NCBI GenBank assembly: GCA_012103375.1
Contig: WLWX01000001.1
Coordinates: forward strand, 2,708,492 to 2,772,491
From: Paracoccaceae bacterium
Lineage (GTDB): Bacteria > Pseudomonadota > Alphaproteobacteria > Rhodobacterales > Rhodobacteraceae
Direction: 5' to 3'
DNA length: 64,000 nucleotides
Under the pieces are notes generated by a model. The model was not told the DNA's origin. It saw nothing but the letters and a program-made list of their open reading frames with translations, and made no database searches. The position numbers and the translations under genes are program-made. Below are positions 54,277 through 63,164 of the stretch, piece by piece. Numbering within the stretch: position 1 is the stretch's first letter; every line of letters starts with the position of its first letter.

Positions 54277-55413
54277 TCAGGGCGCGCGATGGCCAATATG
54301 GCGTTTGCGCAGATCCTCCGCCCGGGCCAGCAATCTGCGCCGATCTTCCCCCTCGGGCAGCGCGAGACCCAGTTGCTCGGTCTGCAACATCCCTAGACGG
54401 GCCAGAACCGGGTCGGAACGCGTCAAATCCTCGTAAAATCCGATCGTGTCGCGCTGGTCCGGAAATGTCAGCCTTTGATCCAGCCCGCAGATTTCCAATG
54501 CCAACCGATTGCGCATGCATTTTTCGCATTCACCACAATTACCGCCGTCTGGCCGGGGCAGTTGGCAGACGCATAGGTCCGCCAGCAAGGCAGGCGAACA
54601 CGCATGGATCGCGGCAAGTTTTTCCGCGCGGGTCTGCGCCCAGCCCAGATAATCAATCGCGAAGGAGGGCGATTGAAAATACGTCTCGACACCCAGAATA
54701 TTGGCCTCGGGCTCAATCATCAGACCATAGTCGGGCGTATTGTCTGCCGCAAAGCCGCCGCGTGACAAACCATTGCCAGCGTAGAACAAAATACAATTCA
54801 GCAGCATCGGAAGAAAGGATTTCGACGGCCTGAAAGAGGCTGGAATGTTGGTCCGCACCGTCATCAGGTCCAGCCCAAAATACTGCGCAATCCGAGCGAC
54901 CCGTTCACGACGGCCCGCAAACGCCTGGGAATCCGTGAAGTGAATATCCATGCCATGCAACAAAACGCCATGGGAATAAGCGCGCTCACGGGACGCTTCA
55001 ATTGCCGCATACGTTGAATCAACGCCACCGCTCAGGCACAGGATGCCGCCCGTTTCTGGTTGCGGCGGATCGGGAACGATATTGCAAAGTTCCAGGTTCA
55101 TCGGATGGCAATCGCCCGGCATACGCACCATCCAAAGGGCCGATGTCCGCGCAAGCGATAACGCAGTACCTTGCGAAACGGGAAGGTCCAGCCGAAGCGG
55201 CAGACCTTTTTGCAGCGACAGCGCGCCTGCAATCCAGGCCACAAAATCATAGGTTTTAAAGGGCGGAAGATCGCGGTCAACCTCAACAAACCAGGTGCGA
55301 TCCCCGATCTGCAATGTCACCTTATTGGCAGACACCGTCGTGATGACGCTTTTGCGACGGCGCAGTGGAATGGCCGCACGAATTGCGCGGTGTTTCAGGG
55401 TACGGCGCGGCAT
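54277..55413 (-). CDS. PP-loop ATPase-like protein of unknown function
   Basis: A 378-residue protein. The pyrophosphatase loop ILCLSGGVDSTYAAIEAS lies near residue 124, as in enzymes that adenylate a substrate (QueC, amidotransferases). Near residue 285 a cysteine-rich motif (LCVCQLPR, NCGECEKCMRNRLA) resembles the zinc site of QueC-like proteins. The N-terminal 100 residues are unlike known PP-loop enzymes. The architecture also recalls MurL-type UDP-MurNAc-peptide epimerases, but I cannot confirm that. The neighbours (DUF4389, Gfo/Idh oxidoreductase) give no pathway. Function unknown. Confidence 0.75.
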   Translation of the reverse strand: MPRRTLKHRAIRAAIPLRRRKSVITTVSANKVTLQIGDRTWFVEVDRDLPPFKTYDFVAWIAGALSLQKGLPLRLDLPVSQGTALSLARTSALWMVRMPGDCHPMNLELCNIVPDPPQPETGGILCLSGGVDSTYAAIEASRERAYSHGVLLHGMDIHFTDSQAFAGRRERVARIAQYFGLDLMTVRTNIPASFRPSKSFLPMLLNCILFYAGNGLSRGGFAADNTPDYGLMIEPEANILGVETYFQSPSFAIDYLGWAQTRAEKLAAIHACSPALLADLCVCQLPRPDGGNCGECEKCMRNRLALEICGLDQRLTFPDQRDTIGFYEDLTRSDPVLARLGMLQTEQLGLALPEGEDRRRLLARAEDLRKRHIGHRAP

Positions 55414-55433
55414 CCGTCAGTGCCCGAGCCGTT

Positions 55434-55736
55434 TCAATCCAGCTCGGTCCAGGGCCAGGGTTTCACCTCGCTCGCTGCGGTCTGATAGCGCGCGGCCTTG
55501 GCAACCCAGATCCCAAGCGATTCACCGAAATCCGCCAACCGCTCGTTCGGGGTGCCCTTGTTGACCACCATCAGCACGAACTGGATGATCGTGGCCAGCC
55601 CCAGAACCGTCTGCGCGATCGAGATCATAAGCGCGATCAGGATCATATAAATCAGCCGGATAAACAGACCGTCCTTTTCGACCGGGTCCTGCGGCCCATG
55701 CATCCGGCCTTCGAATTTCTGTTCCTGATCCGGCAT
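55434..55736 (-). CDS. DUF4389 membrane protein
   Basis: A 100-residue protein with two membrane segments (FIRLIYMILIALMISIAQTV and IQFVLMVVNKG) and a C-terminal domain LADFGESLGIWVAKAARYQT typical of DUF4389. GGGAGGG precedes ATG 55736. It lies 11 bases after the oxidoreductase gene and 20 bases before the PP-loop gene, so these three may form one transcript. Its function is not known. Confidence 0.8.
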   Translation of the reverse strand: MPDQEQKFEGRMHGPQDPVEKDGLFIRLIYMILIALMISIAQTVLGLATIIQFVLMVVNKGTPNERLADFGESLGIWVAKAARYQTAASEVKPWPWTELD

Positions 55737-55747
55737 CTCACCCTCCC

Positions 55748-56713
55748 TCAATCCGCGGCCAGCGCGGCGTCGATCACATCCTGCGTGCCACGGCTGAATT
55801 CCAGCGGGCACGGATAGGCGACCCCGTCGCGCAGGCTGGCACAGAAATTCTCGACCTGCTGAACATAGTGATTCACGTCCGGATAGCGGCGCGTCAACAC
55901 CTCAAGCCCGCCACGCTCCAATACCACCTGCGCCATACCGAAAACATTGGTGTTGAACGGCGTCACCATGCGGATCACACCCTTGTCGCCATGAAAGCAC
56001 ACCTCCTGTCGCGGATGCGCGCGCATCGAGGTATATCCGGTGAACCGCGCCGCACCCAAACGGGCCTGCATTTCGCAGGTCACCTCGACCCCGTTTTCCC
56101 GATCTATCGAGGCACGCACGTCTGACATTTCCAAGCCCGTCACGAAGCGGGCCGAACCGATGGTGTACACCCCGATATCACGCAGGCTGCCGCCGCCGGT
56201 ATCGGCCCGGTTGCGGATGTTGTCCGCATCGCTGCGGTTGTCATACGTGAAGGTCGTGTCAACGCGCACCAACCGGCCGATGGCCCCGTCTGCGAACAGA
56301 TCGCGCGCATGCTGCCACTGCGGGTGATGCACGATCATGTAAGCCTCGGCCGCCAACAGGCCCGAGGCATCGCGCGCCGCAATCAGCCCGTCGAATTCGT
56401 CCGCCCGCAGCGTCATCGGCTTTTCCGTCAGCACATGTTTGCCCGCAGCCAGCGCCTTCAGCGACCATTCGACATGCAGATGATTGGGCAGCGGGATGTA
56501 GACGGCATCCACATCCGGATCCGCAAGCAGCGCGTCGTAACTGTCATGAACCCGTAATCCCGGCGCGAAAGCGGTGAACCCGGCCGCCTTGGCCGGATCG
56601 CCGGTCGCAAGCGCGCTCAGCGCAGCACCACGGGCCGCGTGAATCGCCGGGCCCATATGGTTAAGCGCAAAATTCGCAGCCCCCAGAATGCCCCATCGGA
56701 TGTGGTCGGTCAT
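55748..56713 (-). CDS. Gfo/Idh/MocA-family oxidoreductase
   Basis: A 321-residue NAD(P)-dependent dehydrogenase. The Rossmann motif GILGAANFA lies near residue 8, the EKPMTL lysine near 95, and YIPLPNHLHVEWSLKALAAG near 71. The C-terminal half is the family's alpha/beta domain (GGGSLRDIGVYTIGSARF). Substrates are typically sugars or cyclitols; this one is unknown. It heads the apparent three-gene unit with DUF4389 and the PP-loop gene. Confidence 0.9.
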   Translation of the reverse strand: MTDHIRWGILGAANFALNHMGPAIHAARGAALSALATGDPAKAAGFTAFAPGLRVHDSYDALLADPDVDAVYIPLPNHLHVEWSLKALAAGKHVLTEKPMTLRADEFDGLIAARDASGLLAAEAYMIVHHPQWQHARDLFADGAIGRLVRVDTTFTYDNRSDADNIRNRADTGGGSLRDIGVYTIGSARFVTGLEMSDVRASIDRENGVEVTCEMQARLGAARFTGYTSMRAHPRQEVCFHGDKGVIRMVTPFNTNVFGMAQVVLERGGLEVLTRRYPDVNHYVQQVENFCASLRDGVAYPCPLEFSRGTQDVIDAALAAD

Positions 56714-56974
56714 GTCGCAGCCCTGCTTTTCGTTCTTCAAGCCTGTATGTTACCCGCTGCCCCGGGGAAGGCCACTCAAATTCTGCCGGGCATCGCGCCA
56801 GAGGGCCCCGCCCGCCGTCGCACCATCCCGGATGCATCACCGGGCGGTGATTCCCGCAAGCAACAGCCAACCGGGGTTTTTCCCGCACGTTATTGAGATG
56901 CCGCCCCCCCGATGCTACATCTGGTGTATCCCGGCGTCGGGGATTGGCGGCGCGCAAGTCAGGAGGACGACAAT

Positions 56975-57403
56975 CTGTCCATTTCCACTTCGACGGCCCA
57001 GGGCGCCAATGGCGGTCGGGCTGAACGGTACTCCGGCGTGACTGCGGATACCATCCCACTGACCAGCGAGGCTCTGCTGGCGGTGATTCTGAAATCGCTC
57101 AACGATGACAAAGCCGAGGATGTGGTGCAGATCGCCCTGCACGGCAAGTCCGAGATGGCCGACTATATGGTGATCGCTTCCGGGCGATCTTCGCGCCAGG
57201 TTGTCGCGATGGCCGACCATCTGGTGGATCACCTCAAACAGGACCACGGACGCGCCGCGCGCCTGGAAGGCAAGGACACGGGCGATTGGGTGCTTGTCGA
57301 TGTCGGCGACATCGTCGTGCATCTGTTCCGCCCGGAAGTGCGCGAATTCTATCAGCTGGAAAAGATGTGGCTTGACCCGGCTGAGGCCGCAAAGCGCGGC
57401 TGA
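56975..57403 (+). CDS. rsfS: Ribosomal silencing factor RsfS
   Basis: RsfS binds ribosomal protein L14 and blocks subunit joining in starvation. Domain residues include LNDDKAEDVVQIALHGKSEMADYMVIASG and HLFRPEVREFYQLEKMW. The start is unusual: the strong AGGAGG at 56961 is followed 8 bases later by CTG 56975 and by no ATG. An in-frame GTG at 57038 and an ATG-like start at 56912 are alternatives. It overlaps rlmH by one base, the usual order. Confidence 0.9.
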   Translation: MSISTSTAQGANGGRAERYSGVTADTIPLTSEALLAVILKSLNDDKAEDVVQIALHGKSEMADYMVIASGRSSRQVVAMADHLVDHLKQDHGRAARLEGKDTGDWVLVDVGDIVVHLFRPEVREFYQLEKMWLDPAEAAKRG

Positions 57404-57873
57404 TGCGGCTGCATCTGTGCGTCGTGGGCCGCCTGCGCGCCGGCCCCGAACGTGATTTGATCGACGACTATCTGACCCGGTTCGACAGGACCGGGCGCGC
57501 GCTGGGGCTTGGCCCGGCAACCATCACAGAAGTTGAGGATAAGAAAGGCGGCGGCAAATCGGCCGAAGCGGCGCTGCTGGCCCGCGCCATTCCCGACAAC
57601 GCCGTGATTTGTGCGCTGGATGAACGCGGCAAGCAGATGCCCTCGCCCGCATTCGCGGCCCAGCTTGCACGCTGGCGCGACGACGGACGCGGTGATCTGG
57701 CCTGCCTGATCGGCGGCGCCGACGGGCTGGACGCAGATCTGGTGGCGCGTGCCGATCTGACATTATCGCTGGGCCGCATGGTCTGGCCGCATATACTGGC
57801 CCGCGTCATGCTGACCGAACAGCTATACCGCGCCGCATCGATCCTGGCCGGGGCGCCCTATCACCGTGTTTGA
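57403..57873 (+). CDS. rlmH: 23S rRNA (pseudouridine-1915-N3) methyltransferase
   Basis: A 156-residue SPOUT methyltransferase that modifies pseudouridine 1915 in helix 69. SAM-binding knot residues are seen in ACLIGGADGLD near residue 103 and in LSLGRMVWPHILARVMLTEQLYRA near 125. The C-terminal YHRV matches the family end. It starts inside the rsfS stop codon (TGATG). Confidence 0.95.
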   Translation: MRLHLCVVGRLRAGPERDLIDDYLTRFDRTGRALGLGPATITEVEDKKGGGKSAEAALLARAIPDNAVICALDERGKQMPSPAFAAQLARWRDDGRGDLACLIGGADGLDADLVARADLTLSLGRMVWPHILARVMLTEQLYRAASILAGAPYHRV

Positions 57874-58068
57874 TCGGGCTGTGTCTGCCTGGTTGTAACG
57901 ATAACCTCTATCCGGCGGACCCATGTGGAACGTTGCGCCCCTTTGCCCGGGCCAGAAATCGCGTTCGATATCAGAAATTTACTGATCGATTGGCAGAGAT
58001 TTCTGTTTCAGGCCAAGCGCGAAACGCATTAGGTTGAACGTAAGCAATCCAAAGCAAAGACGGACATC

Positions 58069-58400
58069 TTGATCAAAATCAGCCTCAAGTACCCCCACAG
58101 CGAAACCGGGCGCTTCGATATCGACTATTACGTGAACAAACACGCCCCTGGGCGCGCAAATTGTTGGGGGCGGCGCTGAAGGGATATGAGATTGAACACG
58201 GGTTCAGCGGTCGCGAACCCGGCTCAAATCCAACCTACGTTGCAATTGCCAATCTGTATTTTGACTCGGTCGAGGACTTCAAATCATCCTACGGACCAAA
58301 CGCGGCCGAGATCCAAGGCGACATTCCCAACTACACCGATATTCAGCCCACCATGCAAATCAGCCGGGTGATGGACGCATTTGCGCCACCATTGGCCTAG
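58069..58400 (+). pseudogene. EthD-family protein, frameshifted
   Basis: TTG 58069 opens IKISLKYPHSETGRFDIDYYVNKHAP, typical of an EthD N-terminus. Then the frame is lost by an apparent one-base deletion near 58150. In the shifted frame RKLLGAALKGYEIEHGFSG and the C-terminal NYTDIQPTMQISRVMDAF complete a normal protein of about 110 residues. EthD-like proteins act in ring-cleavage and ether degradation as small dimeric alpha-beta barrels. This is either a real decay or a sequencing error. Confidence 0.7.
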
Positions 58401-58542
58401 GGTCAGGCCCCATTAATCCGCCACAAAAATGAGCGGTTTCGCGATGGATACGACAAAACCCTGCCGCGCGACCCCGTGATCCGGTTGCCCATGGGCGGGC
58501 CTCGCCCTAGATTGCGCCCGACACCACCCGGAGCCTTCGCGC

Positions 58543-60063
58543 ATGCCCACCCAGAAACCTGTCGTTCTGTGCATTCTCGACGGCTGGGGCCTAAGCGCGG
58601 AGGCAACCGCCAACGCGCCGGTTCTGGCGCACACGCCCACGTTCGACGGGATCATGGCGACCTGCCCGCATGCGACGCTGATCACCCATGGGCCGGATGC
58701 CGGCCTGCCGACCGGGCAGATGGGCAATTCCGAGGTCGGGCACACCAATATCGGCGCGGGCCGGGTTGTGGCGATGGATCTGGGACAGATCGGCCTCGCG
58801 ATTGAAGATGGCAGTTTCTTTGAAAATGCCGAGTTGATCGACTTCATCGAAGCACTGAAAACCACAGGTGGCACGGCGCATCTGTTGGGCGTGGTGTCCG
58901 ATGGCGGGGTGCATGGGCACCTCGACCATATCGTCGCGGCAGCCAGCGCGCTGACCGGTGAAGGCGTGCCCGTCGCGATCCACGCGATCACCGACGGGCG
59001 CGATGTGGCCCCAACCTCGGGGGCGGGGTTCATCGCCGAACTCAACACCAAACTGCCCGAAGGCGCGCGGATCGAAACCGTGACGGGGCGTTATTATGCC
59101 ATGGACCGCGACAACCGCTGGGACCGGGTGCAGCGCGCTTATGACGCGATAATCCGGGGCCAGGCCGATCAAACCGCCGCGACTGCCGAACAAGCGGTCG
59201 CAGACGCCCATGCGCGCGGCGAAACGGATGAGTTCATCGCCCCAACCCTGATCGGCGCCTATGCCGGTGCCAGGGATGAAGACGGTCTGTTCTGCCTCAA
59301 CTTCCGGGCCGACCGTGCGCGCGAGATTCTAAGCGCAGTCGGCGCCGACAATTTTGACGCCTTCGACACTGTTGCGCGTCCGCATTGGGTCGCCCTGCTG
59401 GGGATGGTGGATTACTCGGACGCGCACAGCGCCTTCATGTCAGCGATGTTTCCCAAGGGTCGCATCGAAAACACACTCGGGTCCTGGGTGGCACAGAATG
59501 GCCTGCGCCAGTTCCGCATCGCCGAGACCGAGAAATACCCCCACGTCACATTCTTCCTGAACGGCGGTCAGGAAGCGGCCGAACCGGGCGAAGACCGCTA
59601 CATGGCCCCATCCCCCAAAGTGGCCACCTATGATTTGCAGCCCGAGATGGCGGCGGGTGAGGTGACCGAGCACCTGATCGCGGCGATTGGCGATGGTTAC
59701 GACCTTATCGTGGTGAACTATGCCAACCCCGACATGGTCGGTCACACCGGCGATCTGGGCGCGGCCATCAAGGCCTGTGAAGCCGTCGATCAGGGGCTTT
59801 CGCGCGTTGTGGCAGCGCTGGAAACGGTCGGTGGCGCGATGATCGTCACGGCGGATCACGGGAATTGCGAAGTGATGATCGACCCCGAAACCGGCGGGCC
59901 GCATACCTCGCACACCACAAACCCGGTGCCTGTGGCGCTGGTGGGCGGTGCGCCCGGGGCGACATTGCGCGCCGGGCGGCTGGCGGATCTGGCCCCGACA
60001 TTGCTGGACCTGATGGGCCAGGAGAAGCCCGCCCAGATGACCGGCGAAAGCCTGATCGGATGA
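58543..60063 (+). CDS. gpmI: 2,3-bisphosphoglycerate-independent phosphoglycerate mutase
   Basis: A 506-residue manganese enzyme of glycolysis. The phospho-serine S63 lies in GQMGNSEVGHTNIG. The metal site includes D13 (CILDGWG), NYANPDMVGHTGD near 392 and TADHGNCE near 438. The insert domain with DRAREIL is present. It ends in an ATGA overlap with the EnvC-like gene, so these two are coupled. Confidence 0.96.
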   Translation: MPTQKPVVLCILDGWGLSAEATANAPVLAHTPTFDGIMATCPHATLITHGPDAGLPTGQMGNSEVGHTNIGAGRVVAMDLGQIGLAIEDGSFFENAELIDFIEALKTTGGTAHLLGVVSDGGVHGHLDHIVAAASALTGEGVPVAIHAITDGRDVAPTSGAGFIAELNTKLPEGARIETVTGRYYAMDRDNRWDRVQRAYDAIIRGQADQTAATAEQAVADAHARGETDEFIAPTLIGAYAGARDEDGLFCLNFRADRAREILSAVGADNFDAFDTVARPHWVALLGMVDYSDAHSAFMSAMFPKGRIENTLGSWVAQNGLRQFRIAETEKYPHVTFFLNGGQEAAEPGEDRYMAPSPKVATYDLQPEMAAGEVTEHLIAAIGDGYDLIVVNYANPDMVGHTGDLGAAIKACEAVDQGLSRVVAALETVGGAMIVTADHGNCEVMIDPETGGPHTSHTTNPVPVALVGGAPGATLRAGRLADLAPTLLDLMGQEKPAQMTGESLIG

Positions 60064-61196
60064 GGCGGGCAGGCCTGCTGCTGGGTCTGTGGCTGACGCT
60101 GGCGTCACCGGTTTGGGCACAAAGCGACGCCGCCACAGCCGCACGATCCGCCGTGGATCAGCTTGACCGCGCGGCCGCCGCGCTGAACGCCGCCCGCGAA
60201 GCCCCCGACCGCGTCGCCGCCCTGACCCGCACAGTCGCCGCTTACGAGGCTGGCTTGGCCGCGCTGCGCGAAGGCATCCGCGATGTCGCCGCCAGGGAAC
60301 AGGGCCTGCGCGACAGCCTTGCGGCGGACAATCAGAAACTGTCGCGGTTGCTGGGCGTGTTGCAGATCTTGCAATCAGCGCCGGAAACCACGCTGCTGTT
60401 GCACCCCTCGGGGCCGCTCGATACGCTTCATGCAGGCATGCTGCTGTCTGATATGACACCCGGTCTGCGGCGCGAATTGGACAAGCTGAAGCTGCAAATG
60501 GCCGAAGTGGCCGCGCTGCGGGAGTTGCAGGAGCGCGCGGCCAAAAAGCTGACCGAAGGGCTCGACGGCGTGCGCGCGGCGCGAACCGCGCTGGGTCGGG
60601 CGGTTGACGAACGCGGCGCACTGCCGCGCCGCCTGGTCGATGACCCCGACGCGCTCAGCGCCCTGGCCGAAAGCGCCGACACCTTGGAAGGCTTTGCCAC
60701 AGCCCTGCGCGAAGCCGATGCCAAAAAGGGGCCGCGCCCCGCCCCGCGCGCCTTTCCAGCCGCCCGCGGCACGCTGCCGATGCCAGTCGATGGCACGGTC
60801 ATCCGCGCCTCGGGCGAAGCCGACGCTGCCGGAATTACTCGCCCCGGATTGCTGATCGCGACCGAGCCCAGCGCCCTTGTCACAGCACCCTGGCAGGCGA
60901 CAATCCGCTATCAGGGTCCGCTGCTGGACTACAAAAACGTGATGGTGCTTGAACCCTCCAGGGGTTTTCTGTTGGTGCTTGCCGGGCTTGATACAGTGTA
61001 TGGTCAGGTCGGGGATGTCATGCCACAGGGTACCCCGGTGGGCTTGATGGGCGGATCGAAAGAGGCAGACACGGATTTGACGGCCACCCAGTCGCAAAGC
61101 GGTGGTCAGCAGCAGACAGAAACGCTTTATATGGAACTCAGACAGGGGGACGACCCGGTGGATCCCGCCACCTGGTTCGCCACCGGCAGGGAGTAG
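60060..61196 (+). CDS. EnvC-like murein hydrolase activator (degenerate M23)
   Basis: A 378-residue exported protein with a signal peptide (ends VWAQS), a coiled-coil region at about 20-230 and a C-terminal LytM-like domain. The LytM domain has lost the metal histidines (LDYKNVMVLEPSRGF where active enzymes have H-x-H), as expected for EnvC, which activates amidases and does not cut itself. It precedes ctpA by 9 bases, the usual neighbour. It acts in daughter-cell separation. Confidence 0.9.
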   Translation: MRRAGLLLGLWLTLASPVWAQSDAATAARSAVDQLDRAAAALNAAREAPDRVAALTRTVAAYEAGLAALREGIRDVAAREQGLRDSLAADNQKLSRLLGVLQILQSAPETTLLLHPSGPLDTLHAGMLLSDMTPGLRRELDKLKLQMAEVAALRELQERAAKKLTEGLDGVRAARTALGRAVDERGALPRRLVDDPDALSALAESADTLEGFATALREADAKKGPRPAPRAFPAARGTLPMPVDGTVIRASGEADAAGITRPGLLIATEPSALVTAPWQATIRYQGPLLDYKNVMVLEPSRGFLLVLAGLDTVYGQVGDVMPQGTPVGLMGGSKEADTDLTATQSQSGGQQQTETLYMELRQGDDPVDPATWFATGRE

Positions 61197-61205
61197 GACA
61201 ACAAG

Positions 61206-62543
61206 ATGAAAAAGATCGCATTTGCCATCGTCGGCGGCATTCTGGGCGGCGCGGTTCTGACGACACAGGTCGCCGGTCCGCTGATCGCACAGGAAACCGC
61301 GCGCAAAACCAACGTTTATGAACAGCTTGACCTGTTCGGCGACATTTTCGAACGCATTCGCGCCCAATATGTCGAAGAAGTCGACGAAGGTGCGCTGATC
61401 GAGGCGGCGATTGACGGCATGCTGACCTCTCTCGACCCGCACTCCAGCTATCTGTCGCCAGATGATGCCGCCGATATGCGGGTTCAGACGCGCGGCTCTT
61501 TCGGGGGCCTCGGGATCGAGGTGACGCAGGAAGAGGGTTTTGTAAAAGTCGTCTCGCCCATGGATGACACGCCAGCGGATGCGGCCGGCGTCGAGGCTGG
61601 CGATTTTATCACCCATGTGGATGGCGAAAGCGTGCTGGGCCTGACACTTGATGAAGCGGTCGAGCTGATGCGCGGCCCTGTCGGGTCCGAGATCATCATC
61701 ACGCTGGTGCGCGAAGGTGTGGACGATCCCTTCGATATCTCGATCATCCGCGACACTATCAAACTGACCGCCGTGCGCACCCGGACCGAAGGCGAATCCG
61801 TGGTTCTGCGCGTGACCACCTTCAACGATCAGACCTATCCCAATCTGGAAGACGGGCTGGCCGAACAGGTCGAGGCTGCGGGCGGAATGGACAAGGTGAA
61901 CGGCTTCATTCTGGACCTCAGGAACAACCCTGGCGGTCTGCTGACCCAGGCCATCAAGGTCTCGGACGCATTCCTCGACGCCGGAGAGATTGTGTCGACC
62001 CGGGGCCGTGACCCAAGTGACGGCGAACGCAACAATGCAACACCGGGCGATCTGGCGATGGGCAAGCCGATCGTGGTGCTGATCAACGGCGGCTCGGCCT
62101 CGGCCTCGGAAATTGTCGCCGGTGCGCTTCAGGATCACCGCCGTGCCATTGTTGTTGGCACCAAATCCTTCGGCAAAGGGTCTGTCCAGACCGTAATGCC
62201 GCTGCGCGGAGACGGCGCCATGCGCCTGACCACCGCGCGCTATTACACACCGTCGGGCCGGTCGATCCAGTCGCTGGGCGTGTCGCCCGACATCGTGGTG
62301 GCCCAGCCCCCGCGCCAGCCGGCCGCGACCGAGGAGGAGGCCGAGGACAGCCGCCAGCGCAGCGAAGCTGACCTGCGCGGATCCCTCGACAACGATTCGA
62401 TCAGTGAAGATGAGCGTCAGATCATCCTGGAAGAACAGGCCACGGCAGAAGAGGCCGCGAAACTGCGCGATCAGGATTTTCAGCTGGCTTACGCCATCGA
62501 CCTGCTCAAAGGGCTGTCGGCAATTGCCAGCGCGGCGCCGTAA
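61206..62543 (+). CDS. ctpA: S41-family C-terminal processing peptidase
   Basis: A 445-residue periplasmic serine protease. The membrane anchor is at residues 5-25, then YLSPDDAADMRVQTRG, a PDZ domain near 95-175 and the S41 catalytic part with serine in NGGSASASEIVAG near 300 and lysine in TKSFGKGSVQT near 320. The C-terminus is acidic. It follows the EnvC-like gene and is likely co-transcribed. Confidence 0.95.
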   Translation: MKKIAFAIVGGILGGAVLTTQVAGPLIAQETARKTNVYEQLDLFGDIFERIRAQYVEEVDEGALIEAAIDGMLTSLDPHSSYLSPDDAADMRVQTRGSFGGLGIEVTQEEGFVKVVSPMDDTPADAAGVEAGDFITHVDGESVLGLTLDEAVELMRGPVGSEIIITLVREGVDDPFDISIIRDTIKLTAVRTRTEGESVVLRVTTFNDQTYPNLEDGLAEQVEAAGGMDKVNGFILDLRNNPGGLLTQAIKVSDAFLDAGEIVSTRGRDPSDGERNNATPGDLAMGKPIVVLINGGSASASEIVAGALQDHRRAIVVGTKSFGKGSVQTVMPLRGDGAMRLTTARYYTPSGRSIQSLGVSPDIVVAQPPRQPAATEEEAEDSRQRSEADLRGSLDNDSISEDERQIILEEQATAEEAAKLRDQDFQLAYAIDLLKGLSAIASAAP

Positions 62544-62645
62544 TACCTGACATCGCGGTGGTCGGTGGCCATCGCGGGTGTCGCGACACAACGAAACGGG
62601 GGCCGGCGTTTAACGTTCGGCCCCTTGCCACAGAAGGGCGACGAC

Positions 62646-63125
62646 ATGACCCCCGAACAGATTGCCAGGCTGCCATACCGCCCCTGCGTCGGCATCGTTC
62701 TGGCGCGCCCGGATGGCACGATATTCGGCGGCGAACGCGTCGATACCCCCGGTGCGTGGCAAATGCCGCAAGGTGGCGTCGATCCCGGTGAGGGCACGCA
62801 AAAGGCGGCGTTGCGTGAACTTTGGGAAGAAACCGGCCTGTCCGGGGATGCGGTTACTGTCGAACGCAGGATGGACGACTGGGTGACCTATGATCTACCG
62901 GCCGATCTGGTTCCGGTGCTTTGGAAAGGCCGGTTTCGCGGGCAAAAGCAACGCTGGTACCTGATGCGCTATGACGGCCCTGATGAGGCCGTCAACATCG
63001 CCGGACCACCCCGCGAATTTGCCCGCTGGAAGTGGATGACGCCCGCCGACATGCTTGCCAGCATCGTTCCTTTCAAGCGCGCGGTCTATGCGCAGGTGCT
63101 GGGCGAACTCGGCCCCTATATCTGA
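62646..63125 (+). CDS. rppH: RNA pyrophosphohydrolase
   Basis: A 159-residue Nudix hydrolase that removes pyrophosphate from mRNA 5' ends. The Nudix box is GGVDPGEGTQKAALRELWEE near residue 42, followed by TGL. YRPCVGIVLARPDG at the N-terminus and the C-terminal FKRAVYAQVLGEL are RppH-like. ATG 62646 has AAGG upstream; a longer frame begins at 62565. It follows ctpA in this group of bacteria. Confidence 0.93.
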   Translation: MTPEQIARLPYRPCVGIVLARPDGTIFGGERVDTPGAWQMPQGGVDPGEGTQKAALRELWEETGLSGDAVTVERRMDDWVTYDLPADLVPVLWKGRFRGQKQRWYLMRYDGPDEAVNIAGPPREFARWKWMTPADMLASIVPFKRAVYAQVLGELGPYI

Positions 63126-63164
63126 GGCTTCCCCACCCCGCGCCCATCCGCTATGGACCCGGTC

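Noticed and set aside
60375-62591. Very long open frame on the minus strand (738 codons)
   Set aside because: It is antisense to the EnvC-like and ctpA genes, which have clear domains; long antisense frames are expected in GC-rich coding DNA.
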